A stretch of 9,141 bases of DNA from Candidatus Atribacteria bacterium (GTDB taxonomy: Bacteria; Atribacterota; Atribacteria; Atribacterales; Caldatribacteriaceae): positions 1 through 9,141 of the forward strand of contig JARRCQ010000052.1 in assembly GCA_029982105.1 (NCBI GenBank), written 5' to 3'. The notes under the pieces were generated by a model. That model had not been told where the DNA came from, did no database searches, and saw nothing but the letters and a program-made list of their open reading frames with translations. The position numbers were made by a program, and so were the translations under genes. This document shows, piece by piece, positions 7,801-9,141 of this stretch. Position 1 is the first letter of the stretch; every line of letters begins with the position of its first letter.

Positions 7801-8057
7801 ATCTGGTCTTCTTCTATCCAGGGGTTTATTCTTTGGATAGATTCCCTTAAAACATCCTCAATGATTACCTCTCTAAAAGTCTCTCGCCATTTTATGCTTT
7901 CACCAAAGGCAGGCTCAAAGGAGAAATTGAAAGATGCGATTTCCCTTATATCTTCCGGGTCGTCTTTATTCTGTCTGTAGATCTTCCAGCCCAATTTTTG
8001 AAGCTGAGCAAGGAAAGGATTTTCTACATAATATTCTTCATCAAGCATTTTATGCAT
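4845..8057 (-). CDS. hsdR: Type I restriction enzyme R subunit, full length
   Basis: A 1070-residue HsdR, the motor and nuclease subunit of a type I RM complex, which translocates DNA by ATP hydrolysis and cuts unmodified DNA far from the site. Seen: an N-terminal RecB-like nuclease with D164 (PDMVLF), E178 and K180 (VVECK); SF2 helicase motif I TQGSGKS (328-334); motif II DEAH (430-433); motif III TGTP (457-460); motif V ITGFDAP (665-671); and motif VI QAIARVNR (689-696). The C-terminal helical region ends in a helix-rich tail (GKRNEIAQKLIELAYH) of the type that contacts the methyltransferase. Length is normal and no stop or frameshift is seen, so it is probably active. The ATG at 8057 has AGGG 7 bases upstream; an ATG at 8048 is an alternative. 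Odd: residues about 1020-1047 form a Pro/Ser/Ala-rich insert encoded by inverted-repeat DNA. hsdM is not in the window. Confidence 0.96.
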   Translation of the reverse strand: MHKMLDEEYYVENPFLAQLQKLGWKIYRQNKDDPEDIREIASFNFSFEPAFGESIKWRETFREVIIEDVLRESIQRINPWIEEDQINEVVGRITTSQARSLLEANREIHDLLLENTSVFENRKTGEKSPTVRFIDFINPENNSFIAISQFKVNIPGTEKHIIPDMVLFVNGLPLVVVECKSPTIADPIAEAITQLMRYSNRRGVKEGNERLFWYNLFTIATFNQMAKYGTITAEYEHFVEWKDPYPYALSDIDSQGNITSQQVLIQGMLTRNNLLDILHTFTVFKEDSKSGMVKVVARYQQFRAVKKIIKRLKEGKTPEERGGIVWHTQGSGKSMTMMFTVREMYHHPEFRNFKIVFITDRKNLEKQLEETSKSVGFTVHLAGSVKELQELLKTDTPDLVMGMIHKFQERELEVEFPELNKSPNILIMIDEAHRTQYKFLGANLKKALPNAIRIAYTGTPIEKTKVTFGGYIDKYSIKRAVEDGVTVEIVYEGRVHSAELSDEEAANAKFEDVFSMLDAEQKAKIMGRYTWRAYLEDENVIKDKAKDMIDHYVTHIFPNGFKAQVVAVSRLAAIRYKKALEEALKEKIEELKKNNQKGIDIEQLERLKVGVVISGEDNDPPEYYNYTDTNKHDGIIKSFKLPFDKIDDSGVSGDVGILVVQSMLITGFDAPVEQVMYLDDVIKEHNLLQAIARVNRVYKNKSCGFVVDYVGVLKHLKEAISIYADEDIEEITQVVKNKAKSIDDLGFAHSLINNFFKKYGIEDWRNNIEECVDLLVDEEVRNEFIMLVRNFNRAMDAVLPDPVALKYVTDLKIINFIKESARNRYRDDKLSIKDASKKIREIVEEYLISKGVDPKIPPTPLFDDKFIGKLEKQKSSKAKVEELTYAILEHIEKHFEEDPEFYERFSDKLKKILEEYKENWEVLAIELEKLRESMKRGREAEETFGLEPKKELPFLGLLKQEIYGKKPVEALSEKDVNFLVGLTKDVIELIKRETQMVDFWESSFKQKRLKSYIISHLLKSIPASPAPSKEGDKVKETPASYSAGASNVVFGKRNEIAQKLIELAYHIYGE
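4848..4853 (-). promoter_or_regulatory. Ribosome binding site of the metallopeptidase, inside hsdR
   Basis: GGAGAG on the minus strand, 7 bases before the ATG at 4840. It is formed by the last two sense codons of hsdR (GGA GAG) directly before its TAG stop, so translation of the two genes is linked. It also selects this ATG over the ones at 4855 and 4870. Confidence 0.75.
4917..5000. repeat. Inverted-repeat-rich insert in the 3' part of hsdR
   Basis: Outer arms CGCACCT (4923-4929) and AGGTGCG (4977-4983) enclose two smaller hairpins: CCTGC/GCAGG (4927-4931 with 4942-4946) and CCTTC-TTTT-GAAGG (4966-4979). The segment encodes a Pro/Ala/Ser/Lys/Glu-rich linker between two well-formed HsdR helices, which looks like an in-frame repeat insertion. 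The repeat family is not identified. Confidence 0.45.
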
Positions 8058-8061
8058 ATCA

Positions 8062-8676
8062 TTACCCTATTTTATAATTCTCATCATTTAACCATTTTAA
8101 GGAGTTACAATAAATATACTCGCGAATCCCATTTAGTTCGTCTTCGTTGCGTATAATGTGTTCGTAATAATTACGTTGCCAGATAGAATGGTGTGGTGGA
8201 AATTTTTCTGGTGTTTTATCTCGCAACCTTTTTGTTACACCTATTTTGAACCCCCGAACAATTGAACCAATAGATCGTGACGGTGATTTTAATGATTGTA
8301 GGGGCGAAAAATTTTTCGCCCCTACATTGACAGGCGAATGGTTATTCGAGGGCGAATGGTTATTCGCCCCTACGGGATTTGGTTTATTGGTTTTATTAAT
8401 TACAACAATCCCATGGATATGATTAGGCATAACAATAAATTCATCCAACATGACGTCTGGAAAATGCACAGGTATATCTATCCAACATTGTTTTGCGATT
8501 TTCCCATATTCGTTTAAAATCATTTTATCATCAATAATTTCTCCAAACCAACATTCCCGATTACTGGTGCAAATGGTAATAAAATATGCCCCTGGTCGGG
8601 AGTAATCGTATCCTTTTAAACGGATAGAACGACGGTCGTGATGAACATTTTTATTTTCCATTTTCAATGGAATCAT
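8062..8676 (-). CDS. REP-associated tyrosine transposase (RAYT, Y1/HUH)
   Basis: A 204-residue single-strand DNA nuclease of the RAYT branch of the IS200/IS605 (Y1) superfamily, which handles REP-type palindromes. Seen: N-terminal RRSIRLKGYDYSRPGAYFIT (16-35), typical of the family; HUH motif H86-I-H88 in MPNHIHGIV; then SIVRGFK (138-144), WQRNYYEHIIR (166-176) and REYIYCNS (185-192). By alignment from memory with E. coli YafM (Tyr115), Y187 is the catalytic tyrosine. All key residues are intact. Residues 102-127 are encoded by palindromic repeats and contain repeated peptides (VGANNHSP, SNNHSP, VGAKNFSP). The ATG at 8676 lacks a good ribosome site and lies inside the end of hsdS; the ATG at 8661 is an alternative start. 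Its stop is 4 bases from the hsdR ATG. Placed between hsdS and hsdR in the same direction, it may depend on the RM promoter. Confidence 0.92.
   Translation of the reverse strand: MIPLKMENKNVHHDRRSIRLKGYDYSRPGAYFITICTSNRECWFGEIIDDKMILNEYGKIAKQCWIDIPVHFPDVMLDEFIVMPNHIHGIVVINKTNKPNPVGANNHSPSNNHSPVNVGAKNFSPLQSLKSPSRSIGSIVRGFKIGVTKRLRDKTPEKFPPHHSIWQRNYYEHIIRNEDELNGIREYIYCNSLKWLNDENYKIG
8065..8068 (-). promoter_or_regulatory. Ribosome binding site of hsdR, inside the transposase gene
   Basis: AGGG on the minus strand, 7 bases before the hsdR ATG at 8057. It is made by the last sense codons of the transposase (ATA GGG), directly before its TAA stop, so hsdR translation probably depends partly on ribosomes leaving the transposase gene. 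Confidence 0.6.
8297..8326. repeat. Perfect 30-bp palindrome (REP-like) within the transposase gene
   Basis: Two 15-base arms with no spacer: TGTAGGGGCGAAAAA followed directly by its exact reverse complement. The GTAGGGGCGAA...TTCGCCCCTAC form is that of a dispersed REP-like palindrome seen in many bacterial genomes (recalled, not searched). Read on the minus strand in frame, it encodes VGAKNFSPL and does not disturb the transposase frame. Confidence 0.85.
8333..8373. repeat. Partial second palindrome with duplicated 16-bp unit
   Basis: GGCGAATGGTTATTCG occurs twice, at 8333-8348 and 8351-8366, with a period of 18 bases. The right-hand copy forms a hairpin GGGCGAAT-GGTT-ATTCGCCC (8350-8369) and continues into CCTAC, the same outer arm as the palindrome at 8297-8326, but the matching GTAG of the left arm is missing. 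It looks like one REP-like unit whose left arm was replaced by a duplication. It encodes VGANNHSP and SNNHSP in the transposase. Confidence 0.8.
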
Positions 8677-9141
8677 GTTCGATTAAACTATTCACCCTTA
8701 TCCTACCAGTCAACAAATTCTCCATCAACCCCCGTTTTATTCTTTCAAGCTTCTCTTTATATTTCTGCTCTTTTTCTATCACCTCATCAACCTGAGAGAG
8801 TATAGAAGCAATACGTCGCTGTTCGGGAAGAGGAGGAAGGGGAACAACAACTGATTTTAATAACCTTTGATTCAATTTCTCTCTCGTGCTTCCGGAGATA
8901 TAACGGCTAATATCTTGAAAATTCACAAAATACATTAAAAAACTGTTGTCTAAAATTCCGTTTTTCCCTTTCAAAATATGTACGTGATTGTTAACCCAAA
9001 ACTTCCCTCTCATTATATAAGCTGTTTCTTCAAAGAGATTGAAATTGCCACCATCTTCAGCTATTAGAAGATATTCACCATCAAAAATATAATCATTTAT
9101 ATATGTAGTTATTACCGCAATATTTTTGTCATCTATTTTCT
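8651..9141 (-). CDS. hsdS: Type I restriction specificity subunit, partial (5' end off window)
   Basis: The reading frame is open from the right edge to the TAA at 8651, giving 162 visible residues. HsdS recognises the target sequence through two target-recognition domains and holds the methyltransferase and HsdR together. Seen: the late part of a recognition domain (ITTYINDYIFDGEYLLIAED, then GKFWVNNHVHIL), a PLPPLPEQRRIASILSQVD turn, and the conserved spacer helix (VIEKEQKYKEKLERIKRGLMENLLTGRIRV). This is the C-terminal end of the protein, probably the second recognition domain with its helix. An internal ATG at 9013 is not the start, because the homologous sequence continues upstream of it. 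The last 26 nt overlap the transposase frame, leaving a short non-conserved tail (NSLIEHDSIENGK). The target sequence cannot be predicted. Confidence 0.95.
   Translation of the reverse strand, partial: KIDDKNIAVITTYINDYIFDGEYLLIAEDGGNFNLFEETAYIMRGKFWVNNHVHILKGKNGILDNSFLMYFVNFQDISRYISGSTREKLNQRLLKSVVVPLPPLPEQRRIASILSQVDEVIEKEQKYKEKLERIKRGLMENLLTGRIRVNSLIEHDSIENGK

Noticed and set aside
8297..8373. A CRISPR array or an intrinsic terminator at the palindromes
   Set aside because: There are only two units of unequal form with no regular spacers, and they lie inside an intact coding frame with no following T-run.
8651..9013. A complete small 120-residue gene starting at the ATG at 9013
   Set aside because: The frame stays open to the window edge and the upstream residues read as a standard HsdS recognition domain, so this ATG is internal.

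Overview
The window is AT-rich DNA with closely packed genes that are all on the minus strand. Transcription therefore runs from the right edge (9141) towards the left edge (1). Clear Shine-Dalgarno sites (AAGGAGG, GGAGG, GGAGAG) and Lys/Glu-rich proteins point to a bacterium with moderate to low GC. The species cannot be told from the sequence. The content is typical of an accessory or defence region: a type I restriction-modification (RM) locus, a REP-associated transposase, and an Mre11/Rad50-like nuclease-ATPase pair.

Layout in the direction of transcription. From 9141 to 8651 is the 3' part of hsdS, the DNA-specificity subunit; its 5' end, and presumably hsdM, lie outside the window. From 8676 to 8062 is a RAYT-type Y1 (HUH) transposase that overlaps the end of hsdS by 26 nt and ends inside the ribosome-binding region of hsdR. 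Its linker is built from palindromic repeats that are read through in frame. From 8057 to 4845 is a full-length hsdR (1070 aa, nuclease plus SF2 motor). From 4840 to 4169 is a YgjP/DUF45-type zinc metallopeptidase, with its ribosome site inside the last codons of hsdR. After a 91-nt gap comes a truncated GNAT acetyltransferase (4077-3811) with a very good ribosome site but no acetyl-CoA-binding half. It is followed by an SbcD/Mre11-like phosphoesterase (3772-2711) and, through an ATGA overlap, a Rad50/YhaN-like ATPase (2714-384). Positions 383-1 hold no convincing gene, only a hairpin and a short imperfect direct repeat.

How they may work together: HsdS and HsdR, with the unseen HsdM, would make a classical type I RM complex. 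The metallopeptidase is tightly coupled to hsdR and may act on or with the RM complex (inference). The nuclease and ATPase are translationally coupled and almost certainly form one complex. The ATPase has a two-helix membrane hairpin near the middle of its coiled coil, where Rad50 has its zinc hook, so the complex is probably membrane-tethered like the YhaO-YhaN pair of Firmicutes.

The most interesting points are: palindromic REP-like DNA used as coding sequence inside the transposase that probably processes such repeats; that transposase sitting seamlessly between hsdS and hsdR; a repeat-like insert near the C-terminus of HsdR; the membrane hairpin and missing H-loop histidine of the Rad50-like ATPase; and the GNAT gene cut off next to a perfect short palindrome.
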